NCBI GenBank assembly: GCA_942492055.1
Contig: CALODP010000015.1
Location: 1-64,000 of the forward strand
Reading direction: 5' to 3'
From: CALODP01 sp942492055
GTDB lineage: Bacteria > Bacteroidota > Ignavibacteria > Ignavibacteriales > Melioribacteraceae
DNA length: 64,000 nucleotides
This document shows positions 26,651 to 34,863 of the stretch, one piece after another; within the stretch, counting starts at the first letter, position 1, and the number at the start of each line of letters is the position of its first letter. The position numbers and the translations under genes were made by a program. A model generated the notes under the pieces. That model was not told the origin of the DNA and made no database searches. It saw only the letters and a program-made list of their open reading frames with translations.

Positions 26651-27502
26651 ATGGATGAAAGCAAAACGGTTCCGGATCTGAAAGTTAAAAGCAATGGTAG
26701 TAGTGTAACACATCTTCTTCCTCCTGAAAGAGCAGTACAGATGGTTTGGGCATTAACTGGTAGCTTTTCAGGCAATACCGATTCCAAAGAAGCTGCTTCA
26801 TATACTTCCTCTACGTTAAAGAGAATTGAAGATACTTCTTTGCAAAGCACAGATGCTTTGGAACGAGCATATGTTACCGGTGTAATTTCCATAATCAGAG
26901 GTTGTTTGAGATCTTTAGAGATAATTCATAAGGGAAGAAACACCAACTTCAAAGAAAACGATAAGATGATGCAATCTTACCTGAATCAAATAGAGGAGGG
27001 GATGCAATTCGGAGAAAAAGCCAGAGACTTTCTTAAAGCTCTTCCAACTATGGCAATTACTACTGCTGCCGGAACAAAAGTATATATGAGTCAAACAGGA
27101 ACAGATACACATGCCTGGATTATAGGTGCTGGGTTTGCCGCCTTAGGATATTTGATATATGTTTGGATTAAAGCCTACAATACTCAAAAGAAAAGAAGAT
27201 TATATGTAAAAGAGGATTATACACGAAAAAAATACTTCTATATGTATCTGGATAGAGTCCGGATTACTCTGAATGCTCTCTATCGGGAAGTTTATGACTA
27301 TCATTTTACTATTTTTGGTAAAGAATACGGAGAGTTCAAGGAAAAATATGTCTCGGAAATGTTATCCGGGTTAAATTCCGAGTTATGTCCTAAGGTAGAT
27401 ACGCACATAGCAAAGAATAAAGTAACTCCTGAGAGGTGGCATATCTGTGAAGCGGGTTCAGTTGAAGAGAGAAGTAAATGTCCCGAATGGAAGAATAACT
27501 AA
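26651..27502 (+). CDS. Membrane-associated protein of unknown function
   Basis: A 283-residue protein from the ATG at 26651, preceded by CGGAG. Residues about 1-140 are soluble and mostly helical (KTVPDLKVKSNGSSVTHLLP near the start). Two hydrophobic segments lie in the centre, a weak one (LKALPTMAITTAAGTKVYM) and a clear one (AWIIGAGFAALGYLIYVWI). The C-terminal third is basic then helical (KKRRLYVKEDYTRKKYFYMY) and contains a late Cys-Pro pair region (CPKVDTHI). No family recognised. It stands alone between the RNA candidate and a bidirectional terminator. Confidence 0.6.
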   Translation: MDESKTVPDLKVKSNGSSVTHLLPPERAVQMVWALTGSFSGNTDSKEAASYTSSTLKRIEDTSLQSTDALERAYVTGVISIIRGCLRSLEIIHKGRNTNFKENDKMMQSYLNQIEEGMQFGEKARDFLKALPTMAITTAAGTKVYMSQTGTDTHAWIIGAGFAALGYLIYVWIKAYNTQKKRRLYVKEDYTRKKYFYMYLDRVRITLNALYREVYDYHFTIFGKEYGEFKEKYVSEMLSGLNSELCPKVDTHIAKNKVTPERWHICEAGSVEERSKCPEWKNN

Positions 27503-27587
27503 GATATTGTATGAAATGAATAAAATAATGAATTGGATAAGTGTGAGATTATTTCTATATACGGAGTCTTAATTTTTTCTTTTATAG

Positions 27588-27655
27588 AAAAAAGCCTGCC
27601 GGAGTCTCACTTTTAGTTACCTTTATTTGGAGAAAGGAAAGTGATTCCCGGCAGG
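27588..27655. terminator. Terminator, probably bidirectional
   Basis: CCTGCCGG (27595-27602) pairs with CCGGCAGG (27648-27655), with an inner CACTTT/AAAGTG pairing. Read on the minus strand the stem is followed by a T run (complement of 27588-27593), so it best serves the TetR gene; it also closes the plus-strand gene that ends at 27502. Confidence 0.75.
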
Positions 27656-27694
27656 GGTGTTATTTATACCGGATGTATAAGAAACTATCTAGTT

Positions 27695-28267
27695 TTAGTC
27701 TGAGTTAATAATTCCGAAGATCAAAATGGAATACATCTCAATTAATTTGTTTCCTCTTTGTGCGCCCGAAAGATTTTTAGTAAGTGAATACTTAACAACA
27801 TCTCCTAATAATTCCATGAAGACACTTATAGAGAAATCCTTACGAATTATTCCCTTATTTTGACCGATTGTCAAAATTTCTACGAAAGCCCGAGTAATTT
27901 TTTTGCTATGCTCAGTTAAAGTAATATCAACTTGCGGATATTCTCTGGCTACATCATCCATATAGCCATAATACTCTCTCATGAAGTAGTTAGCATACTT
28001 CATAAAAACATTCCGTAAAGTGGTTTCGTAATCATTTTCGTCTGCAATAAAGACTTCAATATCATGAACCATAGAGTCGATATCTTCGATGATGATCTTT
28101 TCGTAAAGATTTACCTTCGAGGATATTATTTTGTAGAGTGTTGGCTTGGTTATTCCGGACTCAAACGCCAGTTGATCCATATTCCATCCTTTGAAGCCTT
28201 TGGTGGAAATAAGTTCTCTGGCCTTTTCAAATACTCTTTTGTTGATATATTCGTTATGTGCTTTCAA
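27695..28267 (-). CDS. TetR/AcrR-family transcriptional regulator
   Basis: A 190-residue dimeric repressor-type protein. The N-terminal helix-turn-helix is typical: FEKARELISTKGFKGWNMDQ (about residues 13-32) then LAFESGITKPTLYKIISSK with the recognition helix around ITKPTLYKII. The C-terminal ligand domain (about 55-190) is helical and not specific enough to name an effector. A palindromic element lies 25-50 bases upstream of its ATG (28292-28317), which suggests autoregulation. No divergent intact gene is present; only a broken frame follows the operator. Confidence 0.92.
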   Translation of the reverse strand: MKAHNEYINKRVFEKARELISTKGFKGWNMDQLAFESGITKPTLYKIISSKVNLYEKIIIEDIDSMVHDIEVFIADENDYETTLRNVFMKYANYFMREYYGYMDDVAREYPQVDITLTEHSKKITRAFVEILTIGQNKGIIRKDFSISVFMELLGDVVKYSLTKNLSGAQRGNKLIEMYSILIFGIINSD

Positions 28268-28291
28268 AGTATCGTATCGTAATTAATTATC

Positions 28292-28317
28292 TTTACTAAG
28301 ATAGTAAACTTAGTAAA
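28292..28317. promoter_or_regulatory. Operator-like triple half-site upstream of tetR gene
   Basis: TTTACTAAG (28292-28300) and CTTAGTAAA (28309-28317) are perfect 9-bp inverted arms with an 8-base spacer. In between, TAGTAAA (28302-28308) also pairs with TTTACTA (28292-28298). The three overlapping half-sites are the usual layout of a TetR-family operator at its own promoter. Confidence 0.6.
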
Positions 28318-28434
28318 AGCAGTCAAGAAATTTCGGATCATGAAGGAAATCATTTCTGGATAGTGGGTATCTTTCCGAGTTTCATTAAAATAGTTCCATG
28401 ATCCATTAGGAATAATTTCTTTAATTATGCCTAA

Positions 28435-28719
28435 CATTTCTTTCCTGGAATTACCTTTCAAATAGTTGAAGTAGATAGATATAAGTTAGCAAAGGAGGAA
28501 CAGTGGTTTGTCGGAGATCAAAGAGCCATAGTTGAGGGTGTTATCCACTTTGTTGAGAAGGAAAGAGAAACAGATATCATATTTCATTCCTTAGTTGATA
28601 TTAATTCATATCCAGTTGCCTTCAAACGAAGTATAGTAGAGCTATTTCCATATACAGTTATAGAATTCCCAATTCTAGTTGCACAATTCATAAAAGTAGC
28701 AATGCTAAAACCACAGTAA
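28435..28719 (+). pseudogene. Degraded gene fragment without start codon
   Basis: A frame open for 94 codons (28435 to TAA at 28717-28719) lacks an ATG, GTG or TTG that would give a sensible start. Its translation reads like a real protein: VEVDRYKLAKEEQWFVGDQR, then HFVEKERETDIIFHSLVDIN and FPYTVIEFPILVAQFIKVAM. It lies divergent from the tetR gene, where a TetR target gene would be expected. No family recognised. The remaining 28720-28939 holds nothing visible. Confidence 0.35.
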
Positions 28720-28939
28720 GAAATGAATTTCCTTTTAAGATAAGAGCATCATTATAAGAATAGAGTTTCTCATTGAGTAGAGCAGAGTAAAACTATCAGT
28801 AACGTTAAGAAAAAATGGAATTATCTGTCCTTTCCAGGGAAAGTATTGTCGCTAAGTAAATATGTGGAAAAGTGACATGATAATGGTAGCCATGGGGATA
28901 ATATGATGTTAAGGCTTCTTGAGGGAAATCGATAGAAAG

Positions 28940-28971
28940 AAGGGCTCATTCATCATTGATGAAGAGCCCTT
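28940..28971 (-). terminator. Terminator of the M49-like peptidase gene
   Basis: AAGGGCTC (28940-28947) pairs with GAGCCCTT (28964-28971) and the inner TTCATC/GATGAA continues the stem around a 3-base loop. On the minus strand the stem is followed by CTTTCT, 19 bases past the stop of the gene at 28991. Confidence 0.85.
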
Positions 28972-28990
28972 AGATAATTACTAAACAAAT

Positions 28991-30646
28991 CTATTTTTCA
29001 ATCTGGAATTCAGGTTTAATATCTACCGGAAGATTCTTTAGTTTTGCTACTAAAGTCTTAATAGATTCCGAACTAACTACATATTTCTTTATCATTTCCG
29101 TTGCTTTTTGATAATCGCCTGTAGCTTGAATCATTAATAACTCGTTAGCAAGAGATTTCAAAGCTTCTTCGGCTTTATCAAAGTTTACGGATACTTTCTG
29201 TGCTTTATTGTCGTATTCGTAAGCTCCTTTTTCGAGCATATAATTATAAATAATAGCGTTAGCGCCACCGTGAGCTTCGTTAATACCGAATCTTAAAGAA
29301 CGGAAAATGCCTGCCAAAAAGGTTGTCCAGATTTCATTTTCGTAAGATTTCGGGTATACACCTTTCTCAATCATGAAAAGATTATTATACTGTCCTAAGA
29401 TATCGGCCTTACATTCTTCAATAGTGGAGTATGTTTCCTTTAATTCACGCTTAACTTCGGTATTTTTTCCGTTTACTTTAATAAATCCGGGACCAACACC
29501 GTGAGAAATCTCATGCATTAAGGTATGATTAAAGAAACCGTCGAATGTGACATATTTTAGCTCATCTTCTACCAAAACAATTTCGGCGATAGGTTTCAAT
29601 AGCTGTTCAAATTTGGCTTCATGTATGTTTTTCAACATAACTTTCTTTGAGCCTTTGGCTTTTCTGACTCTTTCGTCGTTAGGAAGGTTGAAGGCTAAGG
29701 TCTGAACTCCTGCTTTTGTATCTCCGGCACCGAAAACTTCTTGTACAACAACGATAGGGGATTCACTTCCACGATCGAAATTTTTATGTTCGTCCGGATA
29801 TGGAAGATTTTTTTCAATATCAGTTAAGTAGCTAGCGAATTTTTCAAGCTTTGCTGATTCGTCCGGATCAACAATTGTAAGGAAACACTCGAAAGCAGCT
29901 TTATAATTAAACATTCCGTCTTCATAAACTTCATAGGGGCCAATAACTACTTCAATTCTATGATCCTTGAGATCCATCCACGCCATATCACTTTCGTAAT
30001 AGTCATTTGTTTCAAAAGCTTTTGCTCTGGTCAGAAGATATTTCTTCAAGGAAGGATTATCAGCGTATTCGGCAGCCTCATTCATTAAGGAGACTATTTC
30101 AGTTAGCTTCTCTTTGTATTCTTCGGAATAGGGAACTGCGGTAAGTATTCCATCTTTTCTTCTGATGACAGTAAATTCCGAGGTGAACTCTTTCTCAAGT
30201 TCGGGATTTGCTTTAATTGCGTTCTCAAATTCTTCTTTAGTCATATCCTCAGGATAGAAATTTGCGCCTTCATGTTTTTCGGCTGAACCGTAGAAAGGCT
30301 TGTCGTGATCAAGGCGATCAAAAGGACCGAAGTTAATTGTGAAATATTCAAGGGCAAGTTTATCTTCAGGCTTGTCGGAATTTTCCAACTTTTCTCTGAT
30401 CTCGAAATTCTGTGAGTAAACTTGTTCCAAAAATAATTCGTCAATTATCTTAGAAGCTTCGTAAAGCTTTTGAATAACGACTTTTTGCTTCTCATCCAGA
30501 ATGGATTCGTCATATTTTACTTCGGTTTTGGCGAACTGCGAAATTTTTGTCTTTAACATATTGGCATCCGTTTTTTCTTCCTTTGCGCATGAGATTAACA
30601 ATAGAGATAGTATCAGTAACAATGAAAGGGAGAGAGTTTGTTTCAT
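28991..30646 (-). CDS. M49-like zinc metallopeptidase lipoprotein (dipeptidyl-peptidase III relative)
   Basis: A 551-residue lipoprotein (lipobox LLLISC, Cys20). The zinc site is visible: HEISHGVGPG with His378, Glu379 and His382, and a downstream glutamate motif EECKAD (410-415) that in M49 peptidases supplies the third ligand. Bacterial relatives use HEXXH where eukaryotic DPP III has HEXXXH, and this protein follows the bacterial pattern. Likely releases dipeptides from oligopeptides at the cell surface or periplasm. Supporting segments: FGPFDRLDHDKPFYGSAEKH near residue 112 and GGANAIIYNYMLEKGAYEYD in the C-terminal half. Monocistronic, with a strong terminator. Confidence 0.85.
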   Translation of the reverse strand: MKQTLSLSLLLILSLLLISCAKEEKTDANMLKTKISQFAKTEVKYDESILDEKQKVVIQKLYEASKIIDELFLEQVYSQNFEIREKLENSDKPEDKLALEYFTINFGPFDRLDHDKPFYGSAEKHEGANFYPEDMTKEEFENAIKANPELEKEFTSEFTVIRRKDGILTAVPYSEEYKEKLTEIVSLMNEAAEYADNPSLKKYLLTRAKAFETNDYYESDMAWMDLKDHRIEVVIGPYEVYEDGMFNYKAAFECFLTIVDPDESAKLEKFASYLTDIEKNLPYPDEHKNFDRGSESPIVVVQEVFGAGDTKAGVQTLAFNLPNDERVRKAKGSKKVMLKNIHEAKFEQLLKPIAEIVLVEDELKYVTFDGFFNHTLMHEISHGVGPGFIKVNGKNTEVKRELKETYSTIEECKADILGQYNNLFMIEKGVYPKSYENEIWTTFLAGIFRSLRFGINEAHGGANAIIYNYMLEKGAYEYDNKAQKVSVNFDKAEEALKSLANELLMIQATGDYQKATEMIKKYVVSSESIKTLVAKLKNLPVDIKPEFQIEK

Positions 30647-30828
30647 ATTTACCTCATATGATTATTCGAATAATTAATGGAATAATATAATTAATTCCGA
30701 GTGAATAATCCTCTTGAATGTCTCCATTGTTTCTTTCTGTGTAGTCAATAGTATAAAGTGTAGTAAAAAATAGACAACAAATTTCTTCGATAAGTAGAAT
30801 TTCACGGAATTAAGGGGGGAATACTTTT

Positions 30829-30844
30829 TGGCACGAGGATTGGG
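30829..30844 (+). promoter_or_regulatory. Sigma-54-like promoter for the DUF6600 gene
   Basis: TGGCACG (30829-30835), AGGA, then TTGGGT (30840-30845) matches the sigma-54 minus-24/minus-12 layout; the minus-24 half is perfect, the minus-12 half has TTGGG where TTGCA or TTGCT is usual. It lies about 35 bases before the ATG at 30876, which allows a normal 5' leader. Inference from motif only. Confidence 0.5.
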
Positions 30845-30875
30845 TAAGTAATAATAAACAGAACTGGAGAAGAAA

Positions 30876-32207
30876 ATGAAAAGATTATTTGGTTTACTCG
30901 TTGTTGCTTTTTTCCTATTGGGAACAAAGACTGATGCAAGATCTTTCTTCCAGGCCGAAGTATCGTTGGATTATTTCTACGGAACACTTGAGCCTTACGG
31001 AGAGTGGATAGAAGTTGATTATGACGTTTATGTTTGGAGGCCATATAATGTTTCCAGAAGCTGGCGACCATATTCCGTCGGTAAGTGGGAATGGACCGAA
31101 TACGGATGGTATTGGGAATCATTCGAGCCATACGGATGGGCTACCTATCATTACGGAAGATGGTATAATGATGATTTCTACGGTTGGGTATGGATGCCGG
31201 GCTATGAATGGGGACCATCGTGGGTTGAATGGAGATATAGCGATAATTACATAGGTTGGGCTCCTCTTCCCCCATATGCGGAATTCAGAGTGTCATCCGG
31301 AATACATTTCTCTATTGGTTGGGTTGCCCCTTACAGACACTGGAATTTCGTAAGATATAATCATTTTGGCAATAGAGATGTGAATTACTACATCATTGAT
31401 AACAGTGTAACAGTTAACATATTCAATAAAACGAAATACAGAACCAATTATTATCACGACGGAAGCAGAATAATAAATCGCGGAGTTGACAGAAGACATA
31501 TTGAAAGTAGAGCAGGTTACAGAATAGCTCAAAGAGAAGTTGTAAGAAGCTCAAGTTTCTCTTCAACTAACAGAAAGAAAAATGACGGTGTAGTTAGATC
31601 TTTCAGACCATCGACGGAGGAAGTTAGAAATTATAAATCAGTGAGAAAGAATTCTTCGAGAAATAATATCGGTAGATCTTCCTTAAGAATGGATAAAGTT
31701 GTTAGTAACGGACGTACCGGAAGTGGAAATAGAGAGGTTAGTTCTCAAAGCAGAAGAACGGTTGAACAGAGAGGATCTGCAAGTGTAGCAAACAGATCTG
31801 TGAATAGTAGCAGAGGCGAAGGAAATAGAAGTATAAAAAGTAGTCGCAATGGCTCGATTGAGAGGGAAAATGTTAGAAGTAGTAGAAACACTTCTTCATA
31901 CGAGCGAAAATCTGTCAATAAGTCGGGAAATGGAGATCGATCGTCATCTGTAAAAAGATCTCAGAGAGACTCAAAGAGTGTGAAGAAGAGTAGCAAAACC
32001 TCGTCAAAACGAGAAGCAATTAGTAGCTCCAAATCTAGTAGAAGTAAAAGTAAGTCTTATAGTTCCAGCTCGAAGAAGAATAATACTAAAAGCTATACAA
32101 GCAGTTCGAATAGAAGAAAAGTGAATAAAACATATACCGGCTCAGCCGGGAAAAGAACGAAAACAAAAGTTTCCCCCTCCAGAAAATCTGGTTCCAGAAC
32201 CAGATAA
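30876..32207 (+). CDS. DUF6600-type exported protein with Tyr/Trp-rich head and Ser/Arg-rich tail
   Basis: A 443-residue exported protein (signal MKRLFGLLVVAFFLLGTKTDA). Residues about 25-165 are rich in Tyr and Trp, with repeating GxW elements (EPYGEWIEVD, EYGWYWESFEPYGWATYHYG, GRWYNDDFYGWVWMPGYEWG, YIGWAPLPPY), the DUF6600 signature. Residues about 200-443 are a low-complexity Ser, Arg, Lys and Asn tail (SKSSRSKSKSYSSSSKKNN), strongly basic. Such a layout suggests a surface or matrix protein that interacts with envelope polymers; function is not known. It is preceded by a sigma-54-like promoter and followed by two hairpins. Confidence 0.8.
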   Translation: MKRLFGLLVVAFFLLGTKTDARSFFQAEVSLDYFYGTLEPYGEWIEVDYDVYVWRPYNVSRSWRPYSVGKWEWTEYGWYWESFEPYGWATYHYGRWYNDDFYGWVWMPGYEWGPSWVEWRYSDNYIGWAPLPPYAEFRVSSGIHFSIGWVAPYRHWNFVRYNHFGNRDVNYYIIDNSVTVNIFNKTKYRTNYYHDGSRIINRGVDRRHIESRAGYRIAQREVVRSSSFSSTNRKKNDGVVRSFRPSTEEVRNYKSVRKNSSRNNIGRSSLRMDKVVSNGRTGSGNREVSSQSRRTVEQRGSASVANRSVNSSRGEGNRSIKSSRNGSIERENVRSSRNTSSYERKSVNKSGNGDRSSSVKRSQRDSKSVKKSSKTSSKREAISSSKSSRSKSKSYSSSSKKNNTKSYTSSSNRRKVNKTYTGSAGKRTKTKVSPSRKSGSRTR

Positions 32208-32211
32208 TAAG

Positions 32212-32236
32212 AAAGCGGGCTATGTCCGCTTTTCTT
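32212..32236 (+). terminator. Rho-independent terminator
   Basis: AAAGCGG (32212-32218) and CCGCTTT (32225-32231) close a 6-base loop five bases past the DUF6600 stop, followed by TCTT. Confidence 0.8.
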
Positions 32237-32260
32237 ATTACAATTTCTTTAAAAAAGAAA

Positions 32261-32281
32261 AAGCTCAACATTGTTGAGCTT
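32261..32281 (-). terminator. Terminator of rpmB
   Basis: AAGCTCAACA (32261-32270) and TTGTTGAGCTT (32271-32281) are perfectly complementary. On the minus strand the stem is followed by a run of T (complement of the A-rich 32250-32260), fitting the rpmB stop at 32316. Confidence 0.8.
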
Positions 32282-32315
32282 TATTCTTATATAAAAATTC
32301 GGTTAGCTGATCAAA

Positions 32316-32555
32316 TTATCTAGCCTGAATCTGACCTTCTCTAATCATCTTTGCTAATTCACCAGTGCCATTCTTTGAGATTGTTCTAAGCGCTCTTGTA
32401 GAAAGCTTAACGGTAACAAATTTATTCAGCTCTTGAACCCAAATTCTTTTCTTTTGAAGATTTGGCAAAAATCTTCTCTTGGTCTTATTATGAGCGTGAG
32501 AAATGCTATTCCCTGATATAGGACCAACACCCGTTAATGCACATTTTCTTGCCAT
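32316..32555 (-). CDS. rpmB: 50S ribosomal protein L28
   Basis: A 79-residue large-subunit protein. MARKCALTGVGPISGNSISH is the characteristic start, followed by HNKTKRRFLPNLQKKRIWVQ and the basic end ALRTISKNGTGELAKMI. The ATG at 32555 is preceded by GGGAG (read on the minus strand); an upstream in-frame start at 32576 adds seven non-conserved residues and was rejected. Monocistronic here, between a terminator and the ferritin gene. Confidence 0.97.
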   Translation of the reverse strand: MARKCALTGVGPISGNSISHAHNKTKRRFLPNLQKKRIWVQELNKFVTVKLSTRALRTISKNGTGELAKMIREGQIQAR

Positions 32556-32644
32556 TGTAATACTCCCAACGTTCATTAAAATTCAGAAACAAAATATAAA
32601 AAAAAATATCACAAGAAAAAATCTTTTTTGAGTAAAAATAAAAA

Positions 32645-32675
32645 GAAACCGATTCATTTTTTCCGAATCGGCTTC
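32645..32675 (-). terminator. Terminator of the ferritin gene
   Basis: GAAACCGATTC (32645-32655) and GAATCGGCTTC (32665-32675) pair around a 9-base loop, with a T-rich run on the minus strand, 11 bases past the ferritin stop. Confidence 0.8.
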
Positions 32676-32685
32676 TTTGCAAAAA

Positions 32686-33192
32686 TTAATTTTGTTGCGG
32701 AGCCAAAGTTCTTGTTCCCAACTCTCTATCTAACATAAACAATCCGCCTTTACTGTCAGCAATTAAGTCGAATTTTTGAACGATGTCTGCTGCAGTTGCT
32801 TCTTCTTCCACTTGTTCGTCAATAAACCAATGTAAGAATGTATTGGTTGCGTGATCTCTCTCGGAAATAGCTAAATCGACTAATTCGTTTATCGATTTGG
32901 TAATGAATTTTTCATGTTCCAATGCTTCTTCGAAAGCTTGTTTTGGAGTTTCCCATTCGAATTTCGGAGCGTCAATTTTATCTAATTTGACTCTGCTACC
33001 TATTTTGAGAATGAAATCATGAAATTTCATTGCGTGAATATGTTCTTCATCAGCTTGAACTCTCATCCAAGTAGCCATTCCCTGAAGATTTTTATCCTCA
33101 AAATAAGCAGACATGGCCAAATACAGATAGGAGGAGTATAATTCCTTATTTAACTGTTGATTGAGCGCGGTGGTCATTTTTTCAGAAATCAT
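32686..33192 (-). CDS. ftnA: Bacterial ferritin
   Basis: A 168-residue iron-storage protein that forms a 24-mer cage and oxidises Fe2+ at each ferroxidase centre. Residues 1-20 from the ATG at 33192 read MISEKMTTALNQQLNKELYS, with the family's Glu in NKELYSSYLYLAM, the ExxH pair in ADEEHIHAMKF, and the third and fourth ligands in LEHEKFITKS and DEQVEEEATA. Length and motif spacing fit non-haem ferritin. The ATG is preceded by GAGGGA; a start at 33204 was rejected because it adds four non-conserved residues. Confidence 0.95.
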   Translation of the reverse strand: MISEKMTTALNQQLNKELYSSYLYLAMSAYFEDKNLQGMATWMRVQADEEHIHAMKFHDFILKIGSRVKLDKIDAPKFEWETPKQAFEEALEHEKFITKSINELVDLAISERDHATNTFLHWFIDEQVEEEATAADIVQKFDLIADSKGGLFMLDRELGTRTLAPQQN

Positions 33193-33377
33193 TTTTTCCC
33201 TCATTTTTTATTATGATATGAAAACAATAATAATCTATTCTAAGATATCCAAATAAATATAGCTATTCAATTTATTCGGAACTTAATTTTGGTTAACAGC
33301 TGAGTTACTGAGTAAGTTCCATTATTTGATGAAAGATTATTATATTCATCCGGTTGTTTTAATCTAATGAGGAAAAA

Positions 33378-34490
33378 ATGAAAATACTCTTGAAAATGTT
33401 GATACTCATGTCAATTTCCTTTACAATAATTTTTGGTCAACAAGAATTTAGCATTCACAAAATGCATAAAGATGTTTATGGAATTAAGGATGAGACACCA
33501 TCGCTACGAAAATCCGAGGGTGAAATAATTCCATTAATGAAAAGACAAAGTAAACTTAACAGGGTGGTATTCGGATACCTACCTGATTGGGAATACATAG
33601 CTGGGAACCATCAGTACTTTGATTACGATTTACTTACACACATTGCATGTTTTGATTTTACTGTAGCAGAGAATGGAAATATTTCCAACCCTTCAAGGTG
33701 GCCATGGACTGAACTTATTAATAAGGCTCATTCTAACGGTGTAAAAACTGTGCTAACTGCAGTCAATTTTGACGAAGACGAAATCAGAAGTATTATTACA
33801 AATAGTTCTTCGAAAACAAATTTCTTTAGCAAAATTAAAGGTTTGGTTCAACAATATTCTTTTAACGGTGTTAATATTGATTTTGAAGGGCTCTATTATG
33901 CCGACAGAGGGGCGCCGATTGTTGATTTTATGAAAGAGTTAACCGAATATGTTCATGCATTTGATGCGGAATGTGAGGTCTCTTTTGCTGGCCCCGCCGT
34001 TAACTGGGGAACTCGTTGGGATTTGACAGGGTTAGCGAATGCCTGCGATTATGTTTTCATTATGGGCTATGCCTATTACGGGAAATGGAGTACAAATACC
34101 GGTCCGAATGCTCCTTTTGTAGGAACTTCGCAGAACATTAGCAAATCTGTTACAACCTATTACGGTGAGATTGTTAATTCTAATCCCGAAAAGATAATTT
34201 TAGGTTTGCCATATTACGGATTGCAGTGGAAAACTGATTCGCAGAATCCATATACTTCGGTAGTAAAGGAGGATTATGTTAAGTCTCCCCGTTATAAAGA
34301 AGCAATAGTAGCCGCTGAAACTCATGGGAGGAAATGGGATAGCAAATCACAAACCCCTTATATAACTTGGCAAACCGACAGATGGAATCAGGTATGGTAT
34401 GATGACACTTCAAGTCTGGCTTTGAAATACGATTTCGCTATTTCAAAAAATCTTCGTGGAATAGGAATGTGGGCTTTCTTTGGGTTATGA
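33378..34490 (+). CDS. Exported GH18-family chitinase-like protein, frameshifted at its end
   Basis: A 370-residue reading with signal peptide (MKILLKMLILMSISFTIIFG) and a GH18 barrel: RVVFGYLPDWEYIAG at the start, the strand-4 motif FNGVNIDFEGLYY with catalytic Glu170 and Asp168 (the usual first Asp residues are Asn here), FIMGYAYYGK, KIILGLPYYGLQW and GIGMWAF. It ends abruptly at a TGA (34488-34490) followed by C, just where the family continues as LGYDG. The next frame, from 34480, continues exactly with GYDGTRKELW. One extra base (in CTTTGGG, about 34478-34484) explains the break, so the gene is likely 33378-34863 as a whole. Sequencing error, mutation or a +1 programmed shift are all possible. 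Confidence 0.85.
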   Translation: MKILLKMLILMSISFTIIFGQQEFSIHKMHKDVYGIKDETPSLRKSEGEIIPLMKRQSKLNRVVFGYLPDWEYIAGNHQYFDYDLLTHIACFDFTVAENGNISNPSRWPWTELINKAHSNGVKTVLTAVNFDEDEIRSIITNSSSKTNFFSKIKGLVQQYSFNGVNIDFEGLYYADRGAPIVDFMKELTEYVHAFDAECEVSFAGPAVNWGTRWDLTGLANACDYVFIMGYAYYGKWSTNTGPNAPFVGTSQNISKSVTTYYGEIVNSNPEKIILGLPYYGLQWKTDSQNPYTSVVKEDYVKSPRYKEAIVAAETHGRKWDSKSQTPYITWQTDRWNQVWYDDTSSLALKYDFAISKNLRGIGMWAFFGL

Positions 34491-34863
34491 CGGAACACGA
34501 AAAGAATTATGGAATCTGCTTGAGAAGAAATTCTCGGATAATGGAACCGCAGTTAAAGATAGTAAAGTTCTTTCCGATTATTTGGTAGTAGCAAACTATC
34601 CTAATCCGTTCAACCCTAGCACTAATATTAATATAAAGATTCCATATAGTGGAAATCTCAAAGTGGAATTATTCAATATTCTAGGTGAGAAAGTCGCGGT
34701 CTTATTCGATGGTTATACTACCCGAAATAGTATCGTTCTGAAGTGGAATGGAACAGTTAACAGAAGCCCCGCCAGCGGTGGTGTCTATTTTTGTGTAACA
34801 AGTTTAACCAACTCTAACGGGGATAATCTTCAAAAAATTCATAAAATGATTTTGCTGAAGTAA
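34480..34863 (+). CDS. C-terminal part of the frameshifted GH18 protein with T9SS sorting domain
   Basis: Continues the GH18 protein in the plus-one frame: GYDGTRKELWNLLEKKF completes the barrel, followed by a short linker and a T9SS type A domain of about 85 residues (VVANYPNPFNPSTNINIKI, VELFNILGEKVAVLFDG, GGVYFCVTSL, HKMILLK). It has no start signal of its own. It ends directly against the convergent hydrolase gene. Confidence 0.85.
   Translation: MGYDGTRKELWNLLEKKFSDNGTAVKDSKVLSDYLVVANYPNPFNPSTNINIKIPYSGNLKVELFNILGEKVAVLFDGYTTRNSIVLKWNGTVNRSPASGGVYFCVTSLTNSNGDNLQKIHKMILLK

Noticed and set aside
28264..28461. Minus-strand frame of 65 codons upstream of the TetR gene
   Set aside because: It covers the operator palindrome and has no Shine-Dalgarno site.
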